From: DAINPP01 sp963667315
GTDB taxonomy: Bacteria; Thermotogota; Thermotogae; MWEM01
DNA length: 64,000 nt
Direction of reading: 5' to 3'
Assembly: GCA_963667315.1 (NCBI GenBank)
Contig: OY763325.1
Coordinates: 3,348,001 to 3,412,000 of the forward strand
Under the pieces are notes generated by a model. The model was not told the origin of the DNA. It saw nothing but the letters and a program-made list of their open reading frames with translations, and searched no databases. A program made the translations under genes and the position numbers. Below, in pieces: positions 8,155 to 17,540 of this stretch (its first letter is position 1; every line of letters starts with the position of its first letter).

Positions 8155-9387
8155 ATGAGAGTTCTGAAAGTCTTTTTCGTTGTGTTTCTGATGGTATTTA
8201 TTCTAAGTGGCTGCATTTTTGTGAGGAAACCGGTTCAGCACGGTAGAGTGGTGTCTGTCTCCGAACCGACGATCATGACGAGGGAAATCCTTCAGGCCAT
8301 CGTCGATCTTGCCGGGGCAAACATTACACTGCTTTACGATGTTCATGCCTACAAGCTGACGTTTGAAACGGTCGGGCCGGATAAGCGGAAATCAATTCAA
8401 ACCGGATTGATGCTTTTACCCGATGCGGAGAATACTTCTGCAAGGGGACCGCTTGAGGTTTCAATTCTATCGATTCAGCATGGGACGATATTCAGTCGAC
8501 AACAGTCTCCCTCTTTTTTTGATCCGAATGATATTGCAGCAGATAATCCTGAGGATCTGACGGGGATTATTGCCGCCGGGCTTGGGTATGCAACCTTTAT
8601 GCCGGATTACGGCGGTCTTGGATCTGATATGTCGACCTTCCATCCTTTCTGTGATGAATATTCCATTGCTTATTCCGTTCTGGACATGATCAAGGCGGGG
8701 AAAGCATTTCTTGAACAAAAACCCGCTTATTATACATGGAACGACAAGCTTTTCCTCGCCGGTTATTCGGAAGGCGGGTATGCAACGATGGCGGCCAGTA
8801 AACTGATACAGAATCATTCTGACTTTACGATTACCGGTACGGCACCGATGGCCGGACCCTACAACATGTCACATGTCATGAAATCGATCGTAACGCGTGA
8901 TGACGTCTATGATCATCTTGAGTTTCTCTCCTATATGCTGTTTGGGTATTACAAAGTTTATGGGATCTTCGACTCTCCGTCAGACGTTCTGATTCCACCG
9001 TATGATACTGAACTGGTTCCGCTTTTTGACGGGGAGCATACTTCCGGCGATGTCAAGGCGGTTCTTCCGGGAAACGGGGTCGGCAGACCGGATGAAATCT
9101 TTACGGATTACGTTTTTGAGCGGTTGAATGCGATGTCTTCACAGATGAATTACAAGCTGAAATCCAATGACCTCTACAACACATGGGTTCCCGAAGTGCC
9201 GATACTGATGATTCATTCGGCCGGAGATGAGGCGGTGCCTGTGGAGAATTCCAGAACGGCAAAGGATTATTATGAATCGCAGGGTGCAGTTATCAATTAT
9301 ATCGAATTACCAACCGGAAAACATGTAGAGAGTTATATCCCCGCGTTTTTACTGGCATTTGCCTGGATTGAGGGGTTAAACCAATAA
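8155..9387 (+). CDS. Lipoprotein with secretory-lipase-like alpha/beta hydrolase fold
   Basis: This 410-residue protein has a lipoprotein signal peptide ending in the lipobox LSGC (Cys 20), so it should be anchored outside the cytoplasmic membrane. The rest is an alpha/beta hydrolase with the nucleophile elbow GYSEGGYA (Ser about residue 206), as in the secretory lipase family. The likely acid lies in the IHSAGDEAVPV region and the catalytic His in TGKHVES near the end. Substrates would be esters or acylglycerols, but the exact one is unknown. The ribosome site AAGGTAAGGGGG lies 5-15 bases before the ATG at 8155. The gene is followed at once by a strong hairpin shared with purL. Confidence 0.88.
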   Translation: MRVLKVFFVVFLMVFILSGCIFVRKPVQHGRVVSVSEPTIMTREILQAIVDLAGANITLLYDVHAYKLTFETVGPDKRKSIQTGLMLLPDAENTSARGPLEVSILSIQHGTIFSRQQSPSFFDPNDIAADNPEDLTGIIAAGLGYATFMPDYGGLGSDMSTFHPFCDEYSIAYSVLDMIKAGKAFLEQKPAYYTWNDKLFLAGYSEGGYATMAASKLIQNHSDFTITGTAPMAGPYNMSHVMKSIVTRDDVYDHLEFLSYMLFGYYKVYGIFDSPSDVLIPPYDTELVPLFDGEHTSGDVKAVLPGNGVGRPDEIFTDYVFERLNAMSSQMNYKLKSNDLYNTWVPEVPILMIHSAGDEAVPVENSRTAKDYYESQGAVINYIELPTGKHVESYIPAFLLAFAWIEGLNQ

Positions 9388-9400
9388 GGGTTTCAATGTG

Positions 9401-9443
9401 AAAAAGTCCCCTTCACCGGAACATTCCGTGAAGGGGACTTTTT
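9401..9443. terminator. Bidirectional terminator
   Basis: A long hairpin has about 20 bp per arm with one bulged C. It begins with five A and ends with five T (AAAAAGTCCCC / GGGGACTTTTT). It can terminate both the lipoprotein gene and the convergent purL transcript. Confidence 0.92.
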
Positions 9444-9468
9444 GTATCAGGATAAGTGAATTGTCTTT

Positions 9469-12400
9469 TTAAAGGAAATACTTCACACCATTTCTGAAGA
9501 TGTTATGTAATTCCACCTCCGGAACATTCTTATACAGATTGTTATGGACCCTTTCGTTATGTCCCATCTTTCCCAGTATTCTGCCGTCCGGACTCATGAT
9601 ACCCTCAATGGATGCCGTTGAACCATTTGGATTTGAATGGGCATATTCATTAATATAACCTTCCTCGTTACAGTAGCATGTGGCGATCTGCCCCTTTTCA
9701 TTCAATTGAGAGAACATTTCATCAGAACAGTAAAATCTTCCCTCTGTATGGGAGATAGGCACCTTGTATACGGTATTCAGCTGTGATTCGTCAAACCACG
9801 GAGAGTTGAGGGAAACGACCCTTGTGTTGACGATGGATGAGATATGTCTGCCGATCTTGTTGTATGTCAGTGTGGGCAGTGTTTCGTCCGGCATTCTGTA
9901 TTCACCGTAAGGGAGTAATCCGAGGCGTATCAACGCCTGGAATCCGTTGCATATCCCGAGGATAAGTCCGTCGTTTCTGTTGAGCAGGGTCATGATGGCA
10001 TCTTTGATTTTGTTGTGTCTGAGGACAGCGGCAATGAATTTCCCCGAGCCATCCGGCTCATCTCCCGCACTGAATCCTCCCGGAATCATCAGAATCTGAG
10101 ATTCTTCGATTTCTTTTGCAAATTGCATCGAAGCGTCATGGACAGCGGCAATGTTCAGATTCCTGAAAATCTTGATGCTGACGTCCGCGCCCGCCCTTTC
10201 GAATGCGGCTGCCGTATCATATTCGCAGTTTGAGCCCGGGAATACGGGGATAAAGACCTTTGGCTTCTTCCCTGTTGAGATACTGCATTTCCTGATTCCC
10301 GGATTTTCAGAATGAACGATGATATTATGGACTGCTTCGCAGTTACTTTCCTCAATCAGCGGGAATATCTCTTCAAGCGGTGTTTCCCAAATCAGCTCAA
10401 GTTCTTCAAGCAGTTTTGCTTCGTCACCGTATTTAATCTTCTCTTCATCGTTGGTTGTTCCGATGATAATACCGCCTTTTTCCATCAGTTCGCTTGCCGT
10501 GTCATTTGAACACTCAAGGATGAATGAACCGGGAAGTGTGCAGAAAAGCTCATCTTTAACCGTTTCACTCAGTTCGAAACCGATTCTGTTTCCAAATGAC
10601 CTGATGGCAAGATGAGGCAGTAAACCGTTTTTATCGATTGCCGAACAGGAATAAATCTTCCCGGCTTTGATCAGGCTATGGATCAGTTTGAAATTTTCTT
10701 TGAGGGATGAGATAAGGGGCATCTTGTTTTCATCCGTGGCGTTTTTGATATATACGAGGGTGTGCCCCGCAGCTTTCAGCTCATTTGAACAGATCGTATC
10801 CGTATCCGTCAGACCAACGGCAAAACTTATCAGTGTCGGTGGAACATCGATATCGTTGAAGCTTCCGGACATGCTGTCTTTTCCGCCGATTGCGGGATAA
10901 TTCAGTGCCTTTTGAATCCAATAGGCTCCCAGTAATGCTGAAAATGGTTTTCCCCATCTGGCTGGTTCTTTTCTCAGACTTTCGAAAAATTCCTGAAGGC
11001 TTAACCGGATCTGATTCAAGCCGGCACCTGCCGCCACGAGTTTTGAACAGGCGTGCAGGATACTGTAAAGGGCACCATGGAATGGACTCCATGAGGAGAT
11101 TGCCGGGTCGAATCCATGTGACATCAGGCTGACCGTCCTGACATCGGCTTCACTGTCAAGTACGGGGATCTTTGCAGCCATAACGTCAGCCGGTGTCTTT
11201 TGAAGATTGCCGGCAAAAGGAAAGAGCACACTGCCCGTTCCGATTGTGCTGTCAAATCTTTCGCCAAGCCCTTTTTGTGAACACAGTTCGAGAGATGCCA
11301 ATCGCTTTTCAAGTTCAAACATTACATCCATCGGTGTGTTCCCCGCGAATATGCATTTAAAGACTTCGGGAGATGCCACTTCAACCGTCTGCTGCTGTCT
11401 GACACCGTTCGTATCCAGGAATTTTCTTGAAAGATCGACGATCTTCATCGAATGCCATTGCATCTGCAGTCTGCCGTTATTGGTTATTCTCGCGACGTGT
11501 GTACAGTCAAGATTTTCCTCCGCGCTTATCTTTTCGAAAAGGGCAAGATCTTCAGGGGCGATGACAACCGCCATTCTTTCCTGTGATTCTGAGATGGCAA
11601 GTTCGGTCCCATCGAGACCCATATATTTTTTCGGGACTTTGTTCAGGTCTATTTCAAGGCTGTCGGCGAGTTCTCCGATGGCAACGGAAACACCACCGGC
11701 TCCGAAATCATTACACTTTTTGATACGTTTTGATATTTCCGGATTTCTGAAAAGTCTTTGTAATTTTCTTTCAGTCGGGGGATTTCCTTTCTGGACTTCG
11801 GCTCCACATTGTTCCAGGGATCCTGTGTCATGACTCTTGGATGACCCCGTAGCTCCTCCACAACCGTCTCTTCCCGTAGCCCCTCCGATAAGCAGGACCA
11901 GATCACCTTCTTCTGGATTTTCTCTTTTGATATTTTCAGAGGGGGCTGCTCCGATAACGGCACCGCATTCCATTCTCTTGGCGGTATACCCTTCGTCATA
12001 GTATTCCTTAACCTGTCCGGTTGCCAACCCGATTTGATTTCCGTAGGCACTGAAACCGTGTGCCGCCTGAGTGGTGATCTTTCTCTGCGGGAGTTTGCCC
12101 CGAATCGTGTCTTCTATCTTCTGTCTGGGATCTGCACTTCCCGTGATTCTCATCGACTGATAGACATATGCCCTTCCCGAAAGAGGGTCTCTGATAGCCC
12201 CTCCGAGGCAGGTTGCCGCCCCGCCAAACGGTTCGATTTCTGTTGGATGATTATGCGTTTCATTTTTGAACAGGAGGTTGTAGGGGATCGTTCCTTTTGA
12301 GGTCTCAACAGCCACCTCTATGGTACAGGCGTTTATCTCATCGGAGACGATCATATCATCGAGATTGCCGTCCCGAAGTTCGATCTTTGTTCTAAGGGTT

Positions 12401-13227
12401 GCCATATCCATGAGGGTAAGCTCTCTGCCGGCCGGATAATAGTCTGCAAAATCCCTTTTAAAGTCTTCAAACACGGCTTCCATGACTTTACCCAGTTTTG
12501 AATCATCGAATTTAACCTCCGTCAATTGTGTCGAGAAGGTTGTATGTCTGCAATGATCCGACCAGTAGGTGTCGATAACCTTTATCTCGGTGATGCTGGG
12601 ATTCCGGCCTTCTTTCTTAAAGTATGCCTGACAGAAGAGCAGGTCTTCCGTTGACATGGCGAGAGATTGTTCCAGATGGAATTGTTTGATCTGATCTTCT
12701 GAAAAATCAAGAAACCCTTCCAGGACATGGACTTCCTGGGGGATCTCCGTTTTCAATTCAAGGGTTTGGGGGATTGCCGTATCCGCCAGTCTTGAATCAA
12801 CGGGGTTGATGATATATTTTTTTATCTTCTCTTTGTCATTGTCGGTGAGTATTCCTGTAAAGCAGTAAAAGTGTGCGGATCTTACGATGGGATTGGAGTC
12901 GTTGAGGATGATCCTGATACATTGTTCCGTTGAATCGGCCCGTTGATCGAACTGGCCCGGCAGATATTGAGAACCGAAATAAAAGTCGCAATGCTCAAAA
13001 TCATACCGTTCAAAAAACACATCGTCTACAACGGGGTCTGACAGGATAAGATTCGTGATCTTCTTTAAATCTTCTTCTCTGATCCCCGTCAGGTCATAAC
13101 GGTTCAGGATTCTGAGAGATTCCAGCTGTTTCAGACCGAGATTGGTTCTGAGGTCTTCAAGCAGATGGGCTGCTTCAACGGCAAATCTCCTCTTTTTCTG
13201 TACATATACTCTGAAGATCCTGCTCAT
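9469..13227 (-). CDS. purL: Phosphoribosylformylglycinamidine synthase, single-chain
   Basis: This 1252-residue fusion carries all three activities that other bacteria split into PurS, PurL and PurQ. A PurS-like and linker region spans ~1-220. Two AIR-synthase-like halves follow, with FKNETHNHPTEIEPFGGAA and GGATGRDGCGGATGSSKSH in the first and SGSFNDIDVPPTL in the second. A C-terminal class I glutamine amidotransferase starts at about residue 985, with FPGSNCEYD, the nucleophile Cys in LGICNGFQAL, and HTEGRFY. It converts FGAR, ATP and glutamine to FGAM, step four of purine synthesis. The length matches the clade found in clostridia, streptococci and fusobacteria. The start overlaps the purB stop by four bases, so the genes form a purB-purL operon. 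Confidence 0.97.
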   Translation of the reverse strand: MSRIFRVYVQKKRRFAVEAAHLLEDLRTNLGLKQLESLRILNRYDLTGIREEDLKKITNLILSDPVVDDVFFERYDFEHCDFYFGSQYLPGQFDQRADSTEQCIRIILNDSNPIVRSAHFYCFTGILTDNDKEKIKKYIINPVDSRLADTAIPQTLELKTEIPQEVHVLEGFLDFSEDQIKQFHLEQSLAMSTEDLLFCQAYFKKEGRNPSITEIKVIDTYWSDHCRHTTFSTQLTEVKFDDSKLGKVMEAVFEDFKRDFADYYPAGRELTLMDMATLRTKIELRDGNLDDMIVSDEINACTIEVAVETSKGTIPYNLLFKNETHNHPTEIEPFGGAATCLGGAIRDPLSGRAYVYQSMRITGSADPRQKIEDTIRGKLPQRKITTQAAHGFSAYGNQIGLATGQVKEYYDEGYTAKRMECGAVIGAAPSENIKRENPEEGDLVLLIGGATGRDGCGGATGSSKSHDTGSLEQCGAEVQKGNPPTERKLQRLFRNPEISKRIKKCNDFGAGGVSVAIGELADSLEIDLNKVPKKYMGLDGTELAISESQERMAVVIAPEDLALFEKISAEENLDCTHVARITNNGRLQMQWHSMKIVDLSRKFLDTNGVRQQQTVEVASPEVFKCIFAGNTPMDVMFELEKRLASLELCSQKGLGERFDSTIGTGSVLFPFAGNLQKTPADVMAAKIPVLDSEADVRTVSLMSHGFDPAISSWSPFHGALYSILHACSKLVAAGAGLNQIRLSLQEFFESLRKEPARWGKPFSALLGAYWIQKALNYPAIGGKDSMSGSFNDIDVPPTLISFAVGLTDTDTICSNELKAAGHTLVYIKNATDENKMPLISSLKENFKLIHSLIKAGKIYSCSAIDKNGLLPHLAIRSFGNRIGFELSETVKDELFCTLPGSFILECSNDTASELMEKGGIIIGTTNDEEKIKYGDEAKLLEELELIWETPLEEIFPLIEESNCEAVHNIIVHSENPGIRKCSISTGKKPKVFIPVFPGSNCEYDTAAAFERAGADVSIKIFRNLNIAAVHDASMQFAKEIEESQILMIPGGFSAGDEPDGSGKFIAAVLRHNKIKDAIMTLLNRNDGLILGICNGFQALIRLGLLPYGEYRMPDETLPTLTYNKIGRHISSIVNTRVVSLNSPWFDESQLNTVYKVPISHTEGRFYCSDEMFSQLNEKGQIATCYCNEEGYINEYAHSNPNGSTASIEGIMSPDGRILGKMGHNERVHNNLYKNVPEVELHNIFRNGVKYFL

Positions 13228-14528
13228 TTTTTTTCTCCGAGATCAAATCTTTTATAGATCTCTTCCACATTCTGAAGATAATAGTCCGGGTTGAAGATAG
13301 TATCGATATCCCCATCATCCAGATATTCCCTGATATCCGAATTGTTCAGGACGGCGTCCTTGAAATCCGACTTAAAGTTCCAGCAGTCCAATGCCTCTCT
13401 CTGAACCATCTTGTAAGCTTCTTCACGGCTCATTCCCTTATTGATCAGACTGAGCATGACTCTCTGTGAATAAACAAGATGATAGGAGCGTTCGAAGGTG
13501 ACCAGCATCTGATCCTCGTTGACAACGAGATTATCCATCATCCAGATGGCTTTGTCCAGCATGTAGAAGGAAATCATACAGGAATCCGGAATGATAACCC
13601 TTTCGATGGATGAATGGGAAATATCTCTTTCATGCCAGAGGGCTATGTTTTCAACGGACGCATCCGCATTGCTTCTGAGCAGCCGTGCCATCCCGCAGAG
13701 TCTTTCGCTGATGATCGGGTTCTTCTTGTGCGGCATGGCGGATGATCCTCTTTGTCCTTTTCTGAACGGTTCCTGTGCCTCCTGGACCTCCGATTTCTGA
13801 AGATGTCTCACTTCTACACTGATCCTTTCAATCAGGGCACCCATCAATGCCAGGGCAAAAAGATATTCCGAGTGAACATCCCGCGGAACAACCTGTGTGG
13901 AACATTCGCAGGCTCTCAAACCAATCTTTTCAAGCGCTTCTTTTTCAACCTCAGGCGAGATATTGGCATAATTTCCGACCGCTCCGCTGATCTTTCCCTG
14001 TGAGATTTCATACAATGCCTTTTCGAGTCTTTCCATGCTTCTTTGCGCTTCGCTCAGCCATGACAGCCATTTGAGTCCGAATGAAGTGGGTTCTGCGTGT
14101 ATACCATGCGTTCTTCCCAGTGTAACGGTGTTCTTATACCTCAAAGCTCCTTTTTTGAGTACTTCAATGAAGTCATCGAGTTTGGCAATGATCAATTCCA
14201 AGGCCTCTTTCATGCCCAGGGACCATGCCGTATCCACAACATCCGATGAGGTCATCCCCATATGAAAATAGCGTGCCTCATCCCCCATGTTTTCTGTAAT
14301 CCCCTTGATAAAAGCGATGACATCGTGCCGTGTAATTTCTTCGATCTCAAGAATCTTGTCAACATCAATTTCAGCCGTTTCCCGTAATTTCTCATAGGTT
14401 CCGCCGGGTGCCATCCCTCTTTCTTCAAACGTTTTGACAACGGCAAGTTCAACCTCAAGCCATCTTTCATACTGCGCTTCAAGTCCCCATAATTCTTTCA
14501 TTGGGGACAGTGAGTATCGTTCAATCAT
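13224..14528 (-). CDS. purB: Adenylosuccinate lyase
   Basis: This 434-residue protein starts at MIERYSLSPM, the conserved beginning of bacterial PurB. GGGAGG lies six bases before this ATG, so the upstream in-frame codons are excluded. Signature motifs are TSSDVVDTA, GRTHGIHAEPTSFG and the fumarase/lyase loop GSSAMPHKKNPI, then LWHERDISHSS. It catalyses the removal of fumarate from SAICAR and from adenylosuccinate, in IMP and AMP synthesis. It is first in a two-gene operon with purL (ATGA overlap). The upstream gap shows no riboswitch that I recognise. Confidence 0.97.
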   Translation of the reverse strand: MIERYSLSPMKELWGLEAQYERWLEVELAVVKTFEERGMAPGGTYEKLRETAEIDVDKILEIEEITRHDVIAFIKGITENMGDEARYFHMGMTSSDVVDTAWSLGMKEALELIIAKLDDFIEVLKKGALRYKNTVTLGRTHGIHAEPTSFGLKWLSWLSEAQRSMERLEKALYEISQGKISGAVGNYANISPEVEKEALEKIGLRACECSTQVVPRDVHSEYLFALALMGALIERISVEVRHLQKSEVQEAQEPFRKGQRGSSAMPHKKNPIISERLCGMARLLRSNADASVENIALWHERDISHSSIERVIIPDSCMISFYMLDKAIWMMDNLVVNEDQMLVTFERSYHLVYSQRVMLSLINKGMSREEAYKMVQREALDCWNFKSDFKDAVLNNSDIREYLDDGDIDTIFNPDYYLQNVEEIYKRFDLGEKK

Positions 14529-14621
14529 ACACATCCTCCCGGTTTTTTTAACGTTTCTAAATGTCAATAAATAATATCACAAATGGTCTTAATTTTAAGT
14601 GTGGTGGAGTTTGTTGATTGC

Positions 14622-14650
14622 TTGACAAACAAATTAAGGGGTTGTATATT
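14622..14650 (+). promoter_or_regulatory. Promoter of cinA
   Basis: A perfect -35 TTGACA (14622-14627), 17 bases, then TATATT (14645-14650). It gives a leader of about 80 bases before cinA. Confidence 0.75.
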
Positions 14651-14661
14651 GGATTTGTGAT

Positions 14662-14715
14662 CTTTCCGAAGGAAAGCTCCGGGGAATGCTTGGAATTCCC
14701 ATGAATTTGCCCCTA
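14662..14715 (+). other. Structured 5' leader of cinA
   Basis: Two short perfect hairpins lie between the promoter and cinA: CTTTCC-GAA-GGAAAG (14662-14676) and GGGAAT/ATTCCC (14682-14700). GGGG upstream and CCCC at 14710-14713 could also pair. No T-tract and no known riboswitch core is present. The function is unknown. Confidence 0.4.
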
Positions 14716-14736
14716 TAAAAATAAAGGAATGATAAG

Positions 14737-15978
14737 ATGAAAGCAGAAATCATAGCAGTAGGAACGGAATTATTATTGGGATCAACGGTGAATACCAATG
14801 CGGCATATCTTGGACAGGAGCTGTCGAAACTGGGAATCGGACTTTACAGGCAGACGGTTGTCGGTGATAATCCTGAAAGGTTGAAAAAGGCGTTGGAAGC
14901 TGCCTTCAAAGAATGTGATCTGGTCATCACGACGGGGGGGCTTGGCCCCACACAGGATGATCTGACGAAGGAGACCGCCTGTGAGTTTTTCGGACAGGAA
15001 CTTGTTTTGCATCAACCGTCTCTCGATCAAATCATGAAATACTTCAAAGGAAGGGATGTCAAAGTAACGGAACGGAATAAAAAACAGGCTCTCTTTCCCG
15101 AATCTGCAATCGTTCTTGAGAATAACAACGGCACGGCTCCGGGAGCCATTCTTGAAAGAGACTGCAGGAGAATCATCGTGTTGCCCGGCCCCCCCAATGA
15201 GATGGAACCGATGTTTGAGCTGGCAAAAGAGTATCTGAAACAATTTCAGGAAGGGGTCTTTCATTCGAAGGAACTGAAGATTTTCGGGATGGGAGAGAGT
15301 ACTGTTGTGGAGATCATTGCCGATCTCATCGACAATCAGACGAATCCAACCATTGCACCGTATGCCGGAGCCGGTGAATTAAAACTTCGTGTGACGGCGT
15401 CTGCCGCTGATGAATTAACTGCCGAAAGGATGATCGAACCCATTGAGCGGGAGATTCGTTCAAGACTTGGGAAATACATTTATGGGGTGGATAACGATAC
15501 GATCGAGTCGAAATGTGTGGAACTTCTGATCAAAAATGAATTGACCATCGCCACGGCTGAATCCTGTTCGGGAGGGAGACTGTCGGCTTCCCTCGTCGAT
15601 ATATCCGGTGCCTCAAAGACTTTCATGGGCGGTTTTGTGACCTATTCCAATGCAGAAAAGATGAAACGGTTGAACGTGAGCGAAGCAATCCTGCGTCAAT
15701 ATGGAGCGGTAAGTGAAGCATGTGCCGTTCAGATGGCCCTGGGTGCTGCAAAAGCCGTTGGGACGGATATCGCCGTGTCAACGACGGGGATCGCCGGTCC
15801 CTCTGGCGGAACCCCTGAAAAACCGGTTGGGACAGTTTACATCGCCGTTTCATTCAGGGGCAACCCCGTTGTTAAGAAATTTCTGTTCAGAGGTAATCGG
15901 GATAAGGTGAGGATGAGGACGGTCAAGGCGGCTCTGAAGATGATTATTGAATGTGTTTGGGAGAAATTTGGAAAGTAA
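14737..15978 (+). CDS. cinA: CinA family nicotinamide-nucleotide amidase / competence-damage protein
   Basis: This 413-residue protein has the full CinA layout. An N-terminal MoCF-like (COG1058) domain spans about 1-170, with GTELLLGSTVNTNAAYL, TTGGLGPTQDDLTKE and the loop VLPGPPNEM. A C-terminal PncC amidase domain spans about 255-413, with the catalytic Ser in TAESCSGGRLSA and GIAGPSGGTPEKPVGTVYI. Such proteins deamidate NMN to nicotinate mononucleotide in NAD salvage, and the N-terminal domain can act as an ADP-ribose pyrophosphatase. In many Gram-positive genomes cinA is linked to recA; here it is not, within this window. It is monocistronic between its promoter and a terminator. Confidence 0.96.
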   Translation: MKAEIIAVGTELLLGSTVNTNAAYLGQELSKLGIGLYRQTVVGDNPERLKKALEAAFKECDLVITTGGLGPTQDDLTKETACEFFGQELVLHQPSLDQIMKYFKGRDVKVTERNKKQALFPESAIVLENNNGTAPGAILERDCRRIIVLPGPPNEMEPMFELAKEYLKQFQEGVFHSKELKIFGMGESTVVEIIADLIDNQTNPTIAPYAGAGELKLRVTASAADELTAERMIEPIEREIRSRLGKYIYGVDNDTIESKCVELLIKNELTIATAESCSGGRLSASLVDISGASKTFMGGFVTYSNAEKMKRLNVSEAILRQYGAVSEACAVQMALGAAKAVGTDIAVSTTGIAGPSGGTPEKPVGTVYIAVSFRGNPVVKKFLFRGNRDKVRMRTVKAALKMIIECVWEKFGK

Positions 15979-16004
15979 ACGGATGGAAAATCGGAATCTT
16001 TAAA

Positions 16005-16033
16005 GGGCGGAGTAGCTTCCGCCCGTTCTTTTT
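16005..16033 (+). terminator. Rho-independent terminator of cinA
   Basis: GGGCGGA pairs with TCCGCCC around a 6-base loop, followed by GTTCTTTTT. It lies 27 bases past the cinA stop. Confidence 0.9.
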
Positions 16034-16076
16034 GGATAGGCAGTCGTTTCAGCTCCGAAGACTCTGCATTGTTAAA

Positions 16077-17336
16077 TCAGAACTTCGCATGATATTTTGG
16101 TTTTTCACAATTCATGAGGTATCTTGAACACTTTTTCATCTGTTCAGCATTATCGTATTCAATCAATCCGTATCTCGCAAGATGTTCAAGGGAGACGGAA
16201 CCGAATAGCATGGATGAGAAATCTGCCATTGAAATCTTGATGATGTCAGCACTTTCGTCTTCTGACAGGCAGAAGTCATCTTCCGTGATCTTCAGGGTGA
16301 TGGTGGTGTCTTCATGATCAAGGAAGGGTTCATCTATCTCGAACGTGCAGGTGATCCCATCGCCCTTAATCTCTCTCATCTGAGAATATGTTTTGACAAA
16401 TTCTTTCGGGTTCAGGACTCTGAACATCAGTCCCGTACTGGCAGTTGCAAAACTGTGATTGGCATGGGGAAGAATACACCGTCTGATATCCGACGGATCA
16501 TCGAACAGATGATAGAAAGTTTCATCCTGGGTGTACATCACGATGTTGTCGAACTGATCAGCCTGATTTCTCAGGAATCCCAGGATAGCCTTTGTACCCT
16601 CAAGGCTGAGAGAAATGAATTCATCCACATTCAGATCGTATTGCATGAAATTATCCTTTCCCGTCTCAATGGGATTACAGATGGCATAGGCCGCCAACGT
16701 GTCATCTTTTCTGTACCCGACGATGAAATTTTTCTCATTCTGCATCTGGTTCATCGGCCAGGTTGGTCTTCGTTTTATTTCACCGTTTGTTTTTTTATAA
16801 AATTCATTAAAACACATTGCCATATCTCTGATATCCTTTTCATCATCTTTCAGCCAGGTGACATCAAGCGATTCAGCATAGTTTTTAATTCTTGCTGTAT
16901 TGATGTGATATCTGTAGAAAGGCGTCAGAATGCCATAACCCATATTCTTATAGAAATCAGGTCTGAAGGGATGAAGACCCGAACAGGTTATTCCCGTATC
17001 CTGAAGGAAATTCAAACTGAATTTCATCATATCACGGCAGATATGCTGTTTTTTATTCGGGAGATCGATACCAACCCCTCCGATACCCCCCATTCGCATT
17101 TCCCTTCCCCTGAAATTCATCAAGTAGTCAAAGATAAGGATTCTACCAACAAGTGTTTCGTTTTCGTCAAATACACCGATTGGGAAAACCTTGTCGTCAT
17201 CCAGCATTCTCATGTACATGCGCACCGTCTTTTCCATATCCTTTTGAGGTGTTGCAAATCTCGGATAAACTCTTCCTTTCAGCTTGATATACTCAATTAC
17301 TTCGTTCTGTCGTATCTTTCGGAAATGATAATTCAT
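16077..17336 (-). CDS. Eis-like GNAT acetyltransferase with SCP2-like C-terminal domain
   Basis: This 419-residue protein has the Eis-type layout. An N-terminal GNAT domain includes the acetyl-CoA region around GGIGGVGIDLPNKKQHICRD and GLHPFRPDFYKNMGYG. A second GNAT-like half follows, and a C-terminal sterol-carrier-like domain spans about 310-419. Eis family members acetylate amines on aminoglycosides, peptides or small molecules. The natural substrate here is unknown. Start ATG at 17336, with AGGGGAGG eight bases upstream on the minus strand. It converges on cinA and is transcribed away from hflX. A 349-codon open frame on the opposite strand is a shadow. Confidence 0.85.
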   Translation of the reverse strand: MNYHFRKIRQNEVIEYIKLKGRVYPRFATPQKDMEKTVRMYMRMLDDDKVFPIGVFDENETLVGRILIFDYLMNFRGREMRMGGIGGVGIDLPNKKQHICRDMMKFSLNFLQDTGITCSGLHPFRPDFYKNMGYGILTPFYRYHINTARIKNYAESLDVTWLKDDEKDIRDMAMCFNEFYKKTNGEIKRRPTWPMNQMQNEKNFIVGYRKDDTLAAYAICNPIETGKDNFMQYDLNVDEFISLSLEGTKAILGFLRNQADQFDNIVMYTQDETFYHLFDDPSDIRRCILPHANHSFATASTGLMFRVLNPKEFVKTYSQMREIKGDGITCTFEIDEPFLDHEDTTITLKITEDDFCLSEDESADIIKISMADFSSMLFGSVSLEHLARYGLIEYDNAEQMKKCSRYLMNCEKPKYHAKF

Positions 17337-17473
17337 ATGGCCTCCCCTTCAATTAATGAATAAAATTTAAATTGATCTTAATAACTATGATAAGTATATA
17401 GCATATATCCGGTAAGGAGTACTTTGTATCAAAAGCCATTATACTATACCCGAATGTTATAGCACAACCTTTC

Positions 17474-17503
17474 TTGACATTTCTATAAATTGGATGCTAT
17501 TCT
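17474..17503 (+). promoter_or_regulatory. Promoter of hflX
   Basis: TTGACA (17474-17479), an 18-base spacer ending in TGC, then TATTCT (17498-17503). The TTG start of hflX is about 38 bases downstream. Confidence 0.65.
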
Positions 17504-17540
17504 ATTTGGAATAATAAAAAAGAAAAGGAGTTGAAGAAAT

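Noticed and set aside
11207..11833. A 208-codon open frame on the plus strand
   Set aside because: Antisense to purL, rich in Ser/Cys/Phe with no recognisable pattern. It is a shadow of the conserved purL frame.
16314..17363. A 349-codon open frame on the plus strand
   Set aside because: It lies fully opposite the Eis-type acetyltransferase, whose minus-strand frame has family motifs and a ribosome site. The plus frame shows no motif.
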